A stretch of DNA of 35,149 bases from a bacterium. Lineage in GTDB: Bacteria; Auribacterota; JABMQX01. How positions within the stretch are numbered: position 1 is the first letter of the stretch; the number at the start of each line of letters is the position of its first letter. This document shows, piece by piece, positions 7,702 to 16,218 of the stretch. The translations under genes and the position numbers were made by a program. The notes beneath the pieces are model-generated. The model had not been told where the DNA came from and did not search any database. It was given only the letters and a program-made list of their open reading frames with translations. The stretch lies in contig JAUYEE010000144.1 in assembly GCA_030691545.1 (NCBI GenBank), positions 1-35,149 of the forward strand. Direction: 5' to 3'.

Positions 7702-9567
7702 ATGACAAAGAGCAAAATATGCGGATGGCTGGCAGCAGCCTTTTTGGTTGTGTCGTTCGCGCAGAACCCGGGAATTGCAGCAGCAGAGGAGGCAGCGGAA
7801 ACGCCGGCTCCGAAGGCGGCCACTTCCGTCCGGGTCGGCCCTCGAACACAGTTTACGATTGGCGGCTTTGACATCGGCAGCGCAGAGGAGCTACCGGGAG
7901 TTCTCGCAAAACTGAAGGAACAACTCCCGCGCATGAAAGCGGCGGGGGTCACCAGCCTCGAGACGTACGTTCGCTGGAATCTGGTTGAGAAATCGCCCGG
8001 GGAGTTTGATTTCACGCTGTACGACCAGATTGCCCAACTGGCCCAGTCGCACGGAATCCAATGGGTTCCGTTCCTCATCATCGGTCCGGGGTATGCGACG
8101 CCGGAGTGGTTTCACAGCAGCAAGGATTCCGTCAAGTACGTCTGCCTGGAGCATGGGGAACAAAGCTCCGTCGAGTCGCTGTGGAATCCCCACCTTCGGG
8201 GGCATATCACACGGTTCATGAACGAATTCGCGGAACACTATCGGCCGATGCGGCTCATCGAGTCGGTTCTTTTGGGCATCACCGGCAATTACGGCGAGGC
8301 AATCTATCCCGCGACGTCCGGAGGGGATTGGACCTCTGGGACTCACGGCAAGTACCATTCCCACCCCGGCTACTGGGCAGGGGACGAGTACGCCATCCGG
8401 GATTTCCAGAGCTGGCTCAAACGGAAATACGACGACATCGCGAACCTCAATGGCGAGTGGCGAACCAACCACCGCGACTATGCGACGGTGAAGACCTTCG
8501 CGCAGGATAAGGCTCCGTCCACGGCCGCGTGGCTCGACATGCTCCACTGGTACAAGGATAGCATGAACGAGTGGGCCTCGTTCTGGATGAAGACGACTCG
8601 CCGCTACTTCCCTGACGAGGACATTTATCTTTGCACCGGCGGGGATGCCGACCCGAGGCACGGGTCCGATTTCGGCGAGCAGTGCAAGATCGCCGCTTCG
8701 GTCAATGGCGGCGTCCGAATCACCAACGAGGCGAGTTCGTATCCGTTGAACTTCTCCCTCACCCGGTGGGTGGCTTCCGCGGGGAAGCTGTACGGCGCCT
8801 ACTACGGATTTGAGCCAGCGGGCGGAGTGACTCCTGAGGCCGTCGCGGGCCGCTGCTACAATGCGACCGCTTCCGGCGCCAAACAGGTTCATTACTACTT
8901 CCCGAACGTCTTCGGCTCGGCGCAGGCCGAGCAGAACTGGCTGAAAGCGGCGACGCTGTTCCAGAAGCGAAGGCCCAAAGTGGAGGTCGCCGTTTTCTAT
9001 CCCTCGACCGATATCGAGCTAAACGGGCAAAAGTTTCTCCACTACCCCCGGGAGCTCAGAGATTTCTTCGATTTCGATTATCTGAGCGAGGGAATGATTC
9101 GAGACGGCGGCTTGAAACGGCACAAGGTGCTCCTCTTCGCGGAGAGCTACACGGTTGACGTCGCCACGCTGAGGCGCATCCGAGATTGGTGCCTGTGGGA
9201 AAGAGGCATCGTCATCTTTTCCAAGCACAGTCCTCCCCTGAGAACAGTCGAGGGGGATGAACTCCTCTACGAACGCATTCTGGAGACGGACGGCGCCATC
9301 GTGGATCAGGGTCCGAGGGAAGGCTATTTCCGGTTCGTCGCGGAGACGCTGGCGAAGCTGCCTGTTCTCTCTCGCGACGTCCGGGAGATTATCACCGAGG
9401 ATTCCAAGACGCCGAACCTCTTCTTCACCCTCTTTGAAGACGGCGAAATCCTCATTTACAACGAGAGCCCGAACGATGTCACGTGGGGATTTGAGTTCAA
9501 TGAGAAGTACATGAGACCGACCATCCCCGCCTATGGCATCTGGTCATCAAGAGGGGCCGGGCAGTAG
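7702..9567 (+). CDS. Secreted GH42-like (beta-galactosidase-type TIM barrel) glycoside hydrolase
   Basis: 621 aa from ATG 7702, which has GGGAG/AAGGG sites at 7689-7698. The same frame stays open upstream to 7402, but that part overlaps the divergent gene and lacks protein character. A signal peptide (CGWLAAAFLVVSFAQNPGIAAA) indicates export. The TIM-barrel opening MKAAGVTSLETYVRWNLVE near 78 and PGEFDFTLYDQIAQLA near 99 is typical of GH42/GH35-like enzymes. GITGNYGEAIYP near 192-202 gives E199 as probable acid/base. The nucleophile is uncertain (E343 in TNEASS or E371 in YGFEPAG). The C-terminal part resembles the trimerisation-like and small beta domains of GH42. Expected substrate is a beta-galactoside or similar. 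A REPIN-like repeat pair follows the stop codon by a few nucleotides. Confidence 0.72.
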   Translation: MTKSKICGWLAAAFLVVSFAQNPGIAAAEEAAETPAPKAATSVRVGPRTQFTIGGFDIGSAEELPGVLAKLKEQLPRMKAAGVTSLETYVRWNLVEKSPGEFDFTLYDQIAQLAQSHGIQWVPFLIIGPGYATPEWFHSSKDSVKYVCLEHGEQSSVESLWNPHLRGHITRFMNEFAEHYRPMRLIESVLLGITGNYGEAIYPATSGGDWTSGTHGKYHSHPGYWAGDEYAIRDFQSWLKRKYDDIANLNGEWRTNHRDYATVKTFAQDKAPSTAAWLDMLHWYKDSMNEWASFWMKTTRRYFPDEDIYLCTGGDADPRHGSDFGEQCKIAASVNGGVRITNEASSYPLNFSLTRWVASAGKLYGAYYGFEPAGGVTPEAVAGRCYNATASGAKQVHYYFPNVFGSAQAEQNWLKAATLFQKRRPKVEVAVFYPSTDIELNGQKFLHYPRELRDFFDFDYLSEGMIRDGGLKRHKVLLFAESYTVDVATLRRIRDWCLWERGIVIFSKHSPPLRTVEGDELLYERILETDGAIVDQGPREGYFRFVAETLAKLPVLSRDVREIITEDSKTPNLFFTLFEDGEILIYNESPNDVTWGFEFNEKYMRPTIPAYGIWSSRGAGQ

Positions 9568-9574
9568 AAATGTA

Positions 9575-9645
9575 GCGCAGGCGTCCCCGCCTGCATACCT
9601 TCAACAGCAGACAGGACACAGGAGGCAGGCGAGACGCCTGCGGTA
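9575..9645. repeat. REPIN-like inverted pair of the palindromic repeat (copies 3 and 4)
   Basis: Copy 3 (9577-9594, GCAGGCG-TCCC-CGCCTGC) is preceded by GTAGC. Copy 4 (9625-9641) is the opposite orientation and is followed by GGTAC. They are separated by 30 bp and could fold into two small hairpins or one long one. They lie between convergent genes ending at 9567 (+) and 9728 (-), where they may act on both transcripts' 3' ends. Confidence 0.8.
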
Positions 9646-9727
9646 CGCCACCCAGGCACAAGCGTCAGAATGGGTTCGGCGGACCGTGCGCGCTTCTCTC
9701 TTGCGTCCGCCAGAACAGCCAGGGAAA

Positions 9728-11392
9728 TCAGAGTTCTTCGAGAGCCTGGAGGAGGCTGCCCGCGTTCGGAATCTCGCCCCAGGTGACTTTCTTGACCACC
9801 CAGATGCGCATGTCGCCAATCATCCCCGGAGGGAGGTGCCCCACGACTTCCGGCACCTGGTAAATGGACGGAACGTTCTGCCCCATGTCAAAATAGTTGG
9901 AGAAGAACGTCCCCGCGACGCTGGTCTGTTTCTGAGAAACAATCTGATTCTGCGCGTAGAAAACGCCCATGACGTTGATCTGGGCGGAGTTGAAGTTGAT
10001 TGCGTTCACCGCCATTACGCCGAGAATGTCAACCCTGGGAAAGGTGCTGAAGGAGAAGGTCAGGAGGTCACAGTTGATGCCGACGGTTCCCACCGAAGCA
10101 AGGGAGCCTTTGCCCTGGTAAGTAATTAATTTTTTGCTTCCCCTCTTATTGAAATTCACATCTCCTTCAACAACCACAACCCCGCGGATAGTCAGGTGGC
10201 CGCTCCCGTCCATGGCAATCATCCCTTTCTCGTTCGAGAAGCTGAACGAGGACGTAGGGTCAATGTTTCGCAACTGGGTCAACTGGGCGCCGCTCGAAAT
10301 CACCAGTGCGTCCGCCCGGAGGTAATCCATGTAGCTCGGATAGCCGCCATAGGGATCGGTCAACCGGGGGAATGTGATGTCGAAGTCGCTCAGGTCATAC
10401 GGGTTTCTTGTCCCGTTGTCGGAATAGACGTTCCCCTCGCCGGCGTTTCCGCCATAGCCGTCGCTGATGAAGACGCCCTCGAGGGTCTCTTTGATTGGAT
10501 TACCGGGGACATCCGGGGCCCCCAGACAGGAACTCCCGCTCAGAGCCACTTTGCCGTGCTGGACGCGGACTTCCGCCTCGAGAGAGTCGAGGATCTCCTG
10601 TCCGTATGCTCTCTGAATGGGGGGAATCCGCAATCCGAGGTCGGGCGGAATGCCGGCGTAGTTGTTTCCCACATTTCCGCTGCCGCTGAACTCCGCTGCC
10701 GGATCGTTGCTTCCGAGCGACGTTCCGAGGAGATGCACGGACCCTCGGATGTCCACGTTGCCGTTGATGACCCTTCCTGCTTGCCCCTCCCCGGCAAAGA
10801 TAGCATTGTTCCAGGGGGAAATCTCAAGGGCGCGAACCAGTGCAAGGGCTGTTCGCTCTGTCTCAAGCACATAGCTGTACCCATCCCGGCTCTTTCGGTA
10901 GTAGCGGCCAATGGTCTTGACCCAGATTCTGTCCGTCCAGCCGAGCAGGTTGGACAGTTGCACCTCGTACGTGGATTTGTAATTGGCATTCCCTTCGAAC
11001 GCATAGGGCGTTTCATCGAGAAAAGCATAGAAGTCGTTGACATAGTCCGGGTGGTAGGTGCTGAGGTACTTCGGCATCAAAACCGTGCCGCCGCGTGTCA
11101 TATCTACATATCCCGTGGCGGAGTACATTTTGTCGTCCGCCCACGAAGGCTGCATTCCCACGGGCGCATAGTAAAAGTCGTTTTTCAGGAATTTCACGGC
11201 CTTCTCCAGACCAACCTCCGCCGCGTAGAAGGCTTTGGTGGAATGGGATTCCAATCGGGCATGAGCAATTTCCGTTTTTGTCAAATGGAGAAACGCCGCC
11301 GTGCCGATGGCTGCAATCAGCGTAAACATCAAGGTGATGACCAGAACCGCCCCGGACCGGCGAGTTTTTCGTTTGGTTGCCGCCCGACTCAT
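9728..11392 (-). CDS. PilX/GspK-like minor pseudopilin, long form
   Basis: 554 aa. The N terminus has a basic stretch and one hydrophobic helix (RRSGAVLVITLMFTLIAAIG, about residues 11-30), then the PilX-type continuation TEIAHARLESHSTKAFYAAEVGLEKAV split over residues 40-70. The helix follows Gly but lacks Glu at +5, as in GspK/PilX-type tip pseudopilins. The remaining ~480 residues are beta-rich and end with repeated segments such as AINFNSAQINVMGVFYAQN, which suggest a beta-solenoid-like fold. ATG 11392 has AAGGAAA upstream. It is divergent from the PilV/PilW-like pair, and together the three could form a GspI-J-K-like tip complex. No ATPase, secretin or prepilin peptidase gene is in the window. 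Confidence 0.65.
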   Translation of the reverse strand: MSRAATKRKTRRSGAVLVITLMFTLIAAIGTAAFLHLTKTEIAHARLESHSTKAFYAAEVGLEKAVKFLKNDFYYAPVGMQPSWADDKMYSATGYVDMTRGGTVLMPKYLSTYHPDYVNDFYAFLDETPYAFEGNANYKSTYEVQLSNLLGWTDRIWVKTIGRYYRKSRDGYSYVLETERTALALVRALEISPWNNAIFAGEGQAGRVINGNVDIRGSVHLLGTSLGSNDPAAEFSGSGNVGNNYAGIPPDLGLRIPPIQRAYGQEILDSLEAEVRVQHGKVALSGSSCLGAPDVPGNPIKETLEGVFISDGYGGNAGEGNVYSDNGTRNPYDLSDFDITFPRLTDPYGGYPSYMDYLRADALVISSGAQLTQLRNIDPTSSFSFSNEKGMIAMDGSGHLTIRGVVVVEGDVNFNKRGSKKLITYQGKGSLASVGTVGINCDLLTFSFSTFPRVDILGVMAVNAINFNSAQINVMGVFYAQNQIVSQKQTSVAGTFFSNYFDMGQNVPSIYQVPEVVGHLPPGMIGDMRIWVVKKVTWGEIPNAGSLLQALEEL

Positions 11393-11444
11393 CCGTATTT
11401 CCTTTCTTTGAGTGGCACAGGCACTCCGCGTTAGATGCTCGAGA

Positions 11445-11464
11445 TTTTCTCTTTTTTGAGAAAA
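11445..11464. repeat. AT-rich hairpin upstream of the PilX-like gene
   Basis: TTTTCTC, six-nt T loop, GAGAAAA: a 7-bp stem in the 5' region of the minus-strand gene starting at 11392. TATACT on the minus strand (11474-11469) lies just beyond it and could be a -10, but I see no matching -35. Confidence 0.4.
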
Positions 11465-11533
11465 CGAGTATAGTAAGTTAACAACCGCAGCCTTCGTCTC
11501 AAGGGTCGGTTGGCGTCATTTTGTCTCGCTCGT

Positions 11534-11754
11534 GGCGAAATGTGTCGCCGAACCGATGCTCGCGGGGCGTTAAAGCACTTTCCCTGCCAAACCGTTCTCC
11601 GGTTCGGTTTTGGCACGGCGGACCAGAAAGCGCAGCGATTTTCCAGGGGTTTTCCCTTTCTGGTCAGCGACGGGAGATGTGGCACGGGGATTGCTCCGCT
11701 GTGTCCTGCGAGTCCCGGTTTGTAGGACGTTTTCGCCTGGAGGTAAGGCGCGAA
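11534..11754 (+). other. Series of five hairpins in the leader of the pilin-like pair
   Basis: Five consecutive inverted repeats lie in the 436-bp divergent gap: GGCGA/TCGCC (11534-11549), TGCCAAACCG/CGGTTTTGGCA (11585-11615, one bulge), GACCAGAAAG/CTTTCTGGTC (11621-11665, perfect 10 bp), GTCCTGC/GTAGGAC (11703-11728, one G-U if RNA) and TTCGCCT/AGGCGCGAA (11732-11754, one bulge). They end 74 nt before the ATG at 11829. This could be a structured 5' leader or small RNA. I do not recognise a known riboswitch consensus; I looked for the c-di-GMP GEMM core and did not see it. Confidence 0.4.
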
Positions 11755-11828
11755 GAGGGGGCCGGCGCCAAAGTTCAGCGAGATTTGCCCACGGTTGGGG
11801 AATCGTGCGCAGGAGAAGGCAATTCGAT

Positions 11829-12275
11829 ATGGTGCAACTGTCACAGTCAAAACGAAGAGCTGAGAAGGGTCTGTGTCTGCCAGAGATTCTCGTGGCATGC
11901 TTCATTTCGCTTGTCGCGATCGGGGCCGTCCTCAGCTCCTTTCTGAGCGGCCGACTCGGAAGCACCGGCGCCAAACACTGGACTCAGGCACGAAACCTCG
12001 CCCAGGCACGGATCGAGCAACTCAGGTCTCTCGATTACAGCGACCTCGCCGCCCTGCCTGGGACAGCGACCGAAACCGGTTTGGTTCTCGATGACCGAGG
12101 GGGAGGCACAGGCGTTCAGTGCACCCGTACGACCGGGCTAACGCAGGAGGATAATGGAATGACCATCGCCGTGACGATCTCCTGGAACGAGAAGACAGCG
12201 GGGTCCGGTTCCGCCCCCTGGACCTATGATTTGAAGACATGGGTTGCCTATCCGGGGAGACCTGCAGGACCATGA
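11829..12275 (+). CDS. PilV/GspI-like prepilin
   Basis: 148 aa from ATG 11829. AGGAGAAGG (11811-11819) sits 9 nt upstream; the same frame is open upstream, but this ribosome binding site fixes the start. A short basic leader KRRAEKG is followed by LCLPEILVACFISLVAIGA, a class III prepilin cleavage site with Glu at +5. Next is the alpha-1 segment NLAQARIEQLRSLDYSDLAALPG, typical of PilV/GspI proteins. The product should be inserted in the inner membrane and processed by a prepilin peptidase. The stop overlaps the next start (ATGA at 12272), so the two are probably translated together. The product is a minor pilin or pseudopilin of a type IV pilus or type II secretion-like machine. Confidence 0.75.
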   Translation: MVQLSQSKRRAEKGLCLPEILVACFISLVAIGAVLSSFLSGRLGSTGAKHWTQARNLAQARIEQLRSLDYSDLAALPGTATETGLVLDDRGGGTGVQCTRTTGLTQEDNGMTIAVTISWNEKTAGSGSAPWTYDLKTWVAYPGRPAGP

Positions 12276-12844
12276 ACACAGTGACCCGTACGACAACAGC
12301 AAGCAAAACCTGCCGACAGGGCGGCTTCACTCTTGTCGAGATGATGGTCGCACTGGTAACAGCAATCATGCTGATTGGCGGGGTGTATCTCGTTTACCTG
12401 ATGGCGCTGCGCTCCTGGGCTGAAGGCTCCTCTAACGTGGCTCTCGAGCGAACTGCTGGCGTCCTCATGGACAAGATCGTCCGGGGCGTCAACGGCCGCT
12501 TCGGCCTGAGAGAAGCGGACATCGGTCTGATTACGGTCTCGGCGGACGGTCACTCCGTCACGTTCCTGGCGGACAAGAACGATCCGCCGACCGCCTGGAA
12601 CAGCGACGATACCACCTCACGCTTTTATCAGCTCGGAACCAAGGTTTGGTACGACCCGAACGCTTCCGTTGCAGGAGACGAGATCGCCCTCAATCGTTTT
12701 GGGGATGTAGGGAGTCTCGACTTTTCCTTATCAGGGCATGTGTTGACCGCTCGGTTATCGCTGACGGCGCCGGCCCCGCGCATCACCGAGCGCCTCCTTT
12801 CCGTCCGCATGGAAACAAACATCTTCCTTCGGAAAAGGAAATAA
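12272..12844 (+). CDS. PilW/GspJ-like prepilin
   Basis: 190 aa from ATG 12272, which shares ATGA with the previous stop. The prepilin site is RQGG followed by FTLVEMMVALVTAIMLIGGV, with Glu at +5. The next segment WAEGSSNVALERTAGVLMDKIVRGV is the PilW/GspJ-type helix. The C-terminal part is a small beta domain. Expected to be an inner-membrane minor pseudopilin partnering the PilV-like protein. A start further upstream in the same frame (12239) is possible but would lengthen the leader without a better ribosome binding site. Confidence 0.75.
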   Translation: MNTVTRTTTASKTCRQGGFTLVEMMVALVTAIMLIGGVYLVYLMALRSWAEGSSNVALERTAGVLMDKIVRGVNGRFGLREADIGLITVSADGHSVTFLADKNDPPTAWNSDDTTSRFYQLGTKVWYDPNASVAGDEIALNRFGDVGSLDFSLSGHVLTARLSLTAPAPRITERLLSVRMETNIFLRKRK

Positions 12845-12940
12845 CCTTCCTCACCGGCTTCGCTTCCGTCTTGCTGCGTCTTCCCCAAGCTTCCAGACAA
12901 CTTCTCCCGAATCGCATCCGCGCCTGACGCTGAACGGATG

Positions 12941-12969
12941 TTGACGGCGGCGGCGGTTTCTGGTAAATA
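12941..12969 (+). promoter_or_regulatory. Candidate promoter for the FAD oxidoreductase gene
   Basis: TTGACG (12941-12946), 17-nt spacer, TAAATA (12964-12969): 5/6 at -35 and 3/6 at -10. It lies in the 386-bp gap before 13231, so the leader would be about 250 nt and would contain the CACGAAG inverted pair. Confidence 0.35.
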
Positions 12970-13095
12970 AACCGCGTTTCTTCGGGGGAGGGTTCGAATG
13001 ATTCTTCGATCCCACGATCCCTTCTCCATTGCGCAGACCGGAAAGGGAGCGCAGAAGGATCGTCAGGATTATCGTGAGAACCCCTTCAATCCCGC

Positions 13096-13180
13096 GGTCT
13101 TCGTGTTCTTCGCGGTTTTTTCCTGTGCGTTCGTTGGCATTAGTGCGCACCACGAAGAACACGAAGGGCACGAAGAGACC
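13096..13180. repeat. CACGAAG-type repeat, inverted pair
   Basis: Left arm GGTCTTCGTGTTCTTCGCGG (13096-13115) and right arm CACCACGAAG...GAGACC (13148-13180) are inverted and could pair over about 19 positions with two or three mismatches. It lies in the gap between the PilW-like gene and the oxidoreductase, probably in the leader of the latter. Confidence 0.7.
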
Positions 13181-13230
13181 CTCGCGCAGGATCGTCCGCG
13201 GTGGAATCGCTGACTTCGCACAGGAGGCAA

Positions 13231-14661
13231 ATGAGCCGAACAGACAGTGAACCGAAAATCGTGGTGCTTGGAGCAGGGCTTGCCGGCCTGACCGCCGCCT
13301 GGAAGCTGGCGGAGCGGTTCTCCAGTCGTGTGCTCCTCGTCGAACGGGAAGCGTTCACCGGCGGCATGGCCCACACGTTCACAGACGGAGAAATCTCGTA
13401 CGATTTCGGATCGCACCGCATCCACCCTTCTTCGGCCCCCGAGGCGATGAGCGTCATCCGGGAGCTTCTTGGAGAAGAGCTGGTGCTCCGGGAGCGGCAC
13501 GGGCGGCTGCGCCTGAACGGAAAATACATGCACTACCCGCCCGACCTGGCGAGCTTTCTGAAGGGCCTGGGGCTTATCAACACCATTCGCGGTGGCGCGG
13601 ACTTTCTGGCGGCGAAGCTGCGCCCTCCCCTTGAGGACGGGCGAGCGGTTTCCTACGAGGACTGCATGATTCGCCGAGCGGGGAAGAGAATCTATGACCT
13701 TTTCTATGCCCCTTACGCATGGAAGGTCTATGGCATCAACCCGAAGACACTCTCGTCGCACGCCGCCAAAACAAGAGTCTCGTTGAAAAAGCCCCTCGCC
13801 ATCGCCCGGGACCTCGTCATGCCCAAAAGGCCGGATAAGAAGTATTTCTATTACCCGTCCCGGGGCATTGGCACACTCGCTGAGGAGATGGAGAAGCGTT
13901 TCCGCGACCTCGGCGGAGAACTGCTGTTAGACGCGTCGCCGGAAGCCATACGCGTCGGCTCGGAGCGCGTACAGGAAGTCATCGTGAAACACGACGGGCG
14001 CTTGCGGTCGGTCCGTGTGGAGACGCTGGTCTCCTCGATCCCGCTCAGGGAGACCATCCGTCTCATGGACCCCGGCCCGTCACCCGCCGTTACGGAGAGT
14101 GCCCGCGCGCTCAGGTGGCGGGCAATCCGATTTCTCTACCTGTGCGTCAATCGAGAGTTCTGCTGCGAGTCGGAGACGTACTACTACCCCGAGAGGCAGT
14201 TCCTTTTCGGACGAATCAGCGAGCCGAAGCGGTTCAGCCCGTACATGGTCCGCGTCGAAGGGAAGACTGTCATCTGCGTCGAGGTGCTCTGCGGGGTGGG
14301 GGACATGTTCTGGCGGATGGACGATGGTGGACTGCTCCGCCATGTCCAGGATGACCTCATAGAATTGGGCCTGCTCCGGTCCGAGAAAGAGGTCTATCGG
14401 GTTTTTTCCAAAAGGCTGCCCGCGGTGTACCCCGTCTATGACATCCCCTGGCCCGATAACTTCCGGACAATCCAGCGATTCTTAGACAGCGTGAAGAACC
14501 TGTACGCCATCGGGCGGGGTAGCCTCTTCCTCCACGACAACATGGACCACGCCATTCAGATGGGTTTGCGCATAGGCGAGCACCTCACCAGGAACGACAC
14601 AAAAACCCACGAATGGACGACGGCTCTTGCAGCGTTCCGACACTTCGAGGTGCGCGACTGA
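13231..14661 (+). CDS. FAD-dependent oxidoreductase, UDP-galactopyranose mutase/amine-oxidase-like
   Basis: 476 aa from ATG 13231; AGGAGG (13222-13227) lies 3 nt upstream, slightly close. The Rossmann dinucleotide-binding motif VVLGAGLAGLTAAWKL is at about residue 10, followed by the flavin-contacting segment TGGMAHTF and YDFGSHRIH. The middle contains FYYPSRGIGTLAEEMEKRF, typical of the amine-oxidase/protoporphyrinogen-oxidase-like family linked to sugar-nucleotide and surface-polysaccharide genes. The C-terminal YAIGRGSLFLHDNMDHAIQM is the second FAD-binding region. The exact reaction is not predictable. No signal peptide is visible, so it is cytoplasmic. It converges with the DUF362 gene, leaving a 266-bp gap that holds only GC hairpins. 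Confidence 0.72.
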   Translation: MSRTDSEPKIVVLGAGLAGLTAAWKLAERFSSRVLLVEREAFTGGMAHTFTDGEISYDFGSHRIHPSSAPEAMSVIRELLGEELVLRERHGRLRLNGKYMHYPPDLASFLKGLGLINTIRGGADFLAAKLRPPLEDGRAVSYEDCMIRRAGKRIYDLFYAPYAWKVYGINPKTLSSHAAKTRVSLKKPLAIARDLVMPKRPDKKYFYYPSRGIGTLAEEMEKRFRDLGGELLLDASPEAIRVGSERVQEVIVKHDGRLRSVRVETLVSSIPLRETIRLMDPGPSPAVTESARALRWRAIRFLYLCVNREFCCESETYYYPERQFLFGRISEPKRFSPYMVRVEGKTVICVEVLCGVGDMFWRMDDGGLLRHVQDDLIELGLLRSEKEVYRVFSKRLPAVYPVYDIPWPDNFRTIQRFLDSVKNLYAIGRGSLFLHDNMDHAIQMGLRIGEHLTRNDTKTHEWTTALAAFRHFEVRD

Positions 14662-14861
14662 GGCGACCATCGCCCTGTCCTGCTGCCGTGGGACATAGGC
14701 GCGGAGGTCAAGGCCAATGAAGATCCCGCAAAGGCGAGGCCTGTGTACATCGCGTTGGTCGCCTGCTTCAAAACGCGATGAGGGTGACGGCCAGCCCGCG
14801 GCGGGAGGTTGAACATGAATAAGATCGTAACAGCAGCGGGCTTGCTGCGGGAGGAAGAACC

Positions 14862-14877
14862 GCCCGCTGGGGCGGGC
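14862..14877. repeat. GC hairpin between convergent genes
   Basis: GCCCGC-TGGG-GCGGGC in the gap between 14661 and 14928, preceded by a CAGCAGCGGGCTTGCTGC hairpin-like stretch at 14831-14848. No T-run follows. Confidence 0.5.
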
Positions 14878-14927
14878 CTGTGGGCGGTGTTTGTCGAGGA
14901 ACGGACCGTAACAGAAGTTTGTCTTGG

Positions 14928-16004
14928 CTATCCGGAGGTCGAGGGCCAGGTGAGCTGCGGACCCTCTTTCCACTTGTACTGGAACTGGACGCGGTCATGG
15001 GGGCGATACTTCCGAATGTTGTCCTGGACTTTTTCGCCGAGGATTTCGATCTTGCTCAGGTCGCCCTCGCCGAATCCCGCTTGAGCCGCGAACCAGATGT
15101 ACCCGATCTTGGTGAAGTCAAAGCCCATCAACTCGGCGGCGATGCGGTCAGCCGCGACCCAGTCGGCGCTGGCGACGGCGACCTTGTGGTCCACGGGCGT
15201 CCCGCCCATGGGGCCATTGCCCTCCATCCCCTCGAACCCGTCAACAATGGCGAGGTCGGGACGGAGCTTTTGGGAAAGGGTGAAAAGGTTGAAGTGAATG
15301 CCCGCGTCGCCGCGTCCGCCGTGAACGATAGGTTTGTCGTTCTTGCCGCGTCCGCCCCAGCGGAATCCCTTATCCTTGAGGGCGGCTCCGACGACGATGT
15401 TTTTCAGGGAGAGGGTCACCACGGCCCGGTCGTGCGTTTTCATCACGGCGGGGGAGATGACGTACACATCGCGGTCGAGGAGGAGACTCGCGCACCGGAT
15501 CGATTCAGGATAAAACTTGTCGTCAACGGCGTGGAGAATCGTGAACGGTTCGTCGTCGAGGTCAACGAGCTTGACGTTGTACTTCTTCGGCAGGCGTAAG
15601 TAGCCGTAATTGTCGAAACCCTCCATCGCGGGGGCGCCACCGGGGGACTCCGCGATGAGAATCTCGTCCTTAACGTAGGGCCTCAGGAACTCGAGAATGG
15701 CTTCAACAGTATCGGCGTGCGTCGCGCAGAGGTGCCTGTCAACACCGACGAAATTCGGCTTGATGACGACCATCTTCTTGCGGGCGAGTCCTTTCTTGAT
15801 GTCGCTTTCAATGAGCTTGAGGGCTTTGAATATATTGTCAGCTCGCGAGTCGCCCTTGACGAGAGCAGCACGTGTCGGCTCCGCGGAGGACGGGGCGGGT
15901 CTCGCGGCTTTCGGAAAGTTCAGCGCGACCAATCCTCCAACAACTCCGCAAGCGGTCGTTTTGAGAAAATCTCTTCGGCTGAGAGCATGTTCGCAGGACT
16001 TCAT
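14928..16004 (-). CDS. Tat-exported DUF362-family protein
   Basis: 358 aa from ATG 16004, with AGGAGA 8 nt upstream on the minus strand. An upstream in-frame start at 16106 would bury the signal peptide. The N terminus carries a twin-arginine motif SRRDFLK followed by a hydrophobic stretch (TACGVVGGLVALNFPKAA), so the folded protein should be exported by the Tat system, often a sign of a bound cofactor. The body matches my recollection of the DUF362 family: VVIKPNFVGVD, an ESPGG turn near 155 and a C-terminal alternating region. The family's biochemical role is not established. I see no CxxCxxC ferredoxin cluster in this copy. Confidence 0.7.
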   Translation of the reverse strand: MKSCEHALSRRDFLKTTACGVVGGLVALNFPKAARPAPSSAEPTRAALVKGDSRADNIFKALKLIESDIKKGLARKKMVVIKPNFVGVDRHLCATHADTVEAILEFLRPYVKDEILIAESPGGAPAMEGFDNYGYLRLPKKYNVKLVDLDDEPFTILHAVDDKFYPESIRCASLLLDRDVYVISPAVMKTHDRAVVTLSLKNIVVGAALKDKGFRWGGRGKNDKPIVHGGRGDAGIHFNLFTLSQKLRPDLAIVDGFEGMEGNGPMGGTPVDHKVAVASADWVAADRIAAELMGFDFTKIGYIWFAAQAGFGEGDLSKIEILGEKVQDNIRKYRPHDRVQFQYKWKEGPQLTWPSTSG

Positions 16005-16218
16005 GCTTTCGTCTCCTGTGATGGATGTCTTTCTTCTGTGCAGTCCTCTTTCCGGTCGTGGAATTGCGCGTCTCCAATGATACAAAGACGGGACAAAAAA
16101 CACCATGTTTCATGTTGTGGGGTCGGCTCGGGGTATGCTGGTTCAGAAAGGCGCGACCGCGACCCGCCTTATGCCGGGGGTTTATTGATCATGCAACGGA
16201 ACGCGATGGGACAAACAC

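Noticed and set aside
10196..11434. 412-codon plus-strand open frame opposite the PilX/GspK-like gene
   Set aside because: No recognisable motif. The opposite strand encodes a pilin-type N terminus with a membrane helix and a good ribosome binding site.
11534..11754. c-di-GMP (GEMM) riboswitch upstream of the pilin-like genes
   Set aside because: Location is suggestive, but I could not find the conserved GEMM core; only generic hairpins are present.
14809..15599. Plus-strand open frames opposite the DUF362 gene
   Set aside because: They lack ribosome binding sites and motifs. The minus strand has a clear Tat signal and DUF362-like segments.
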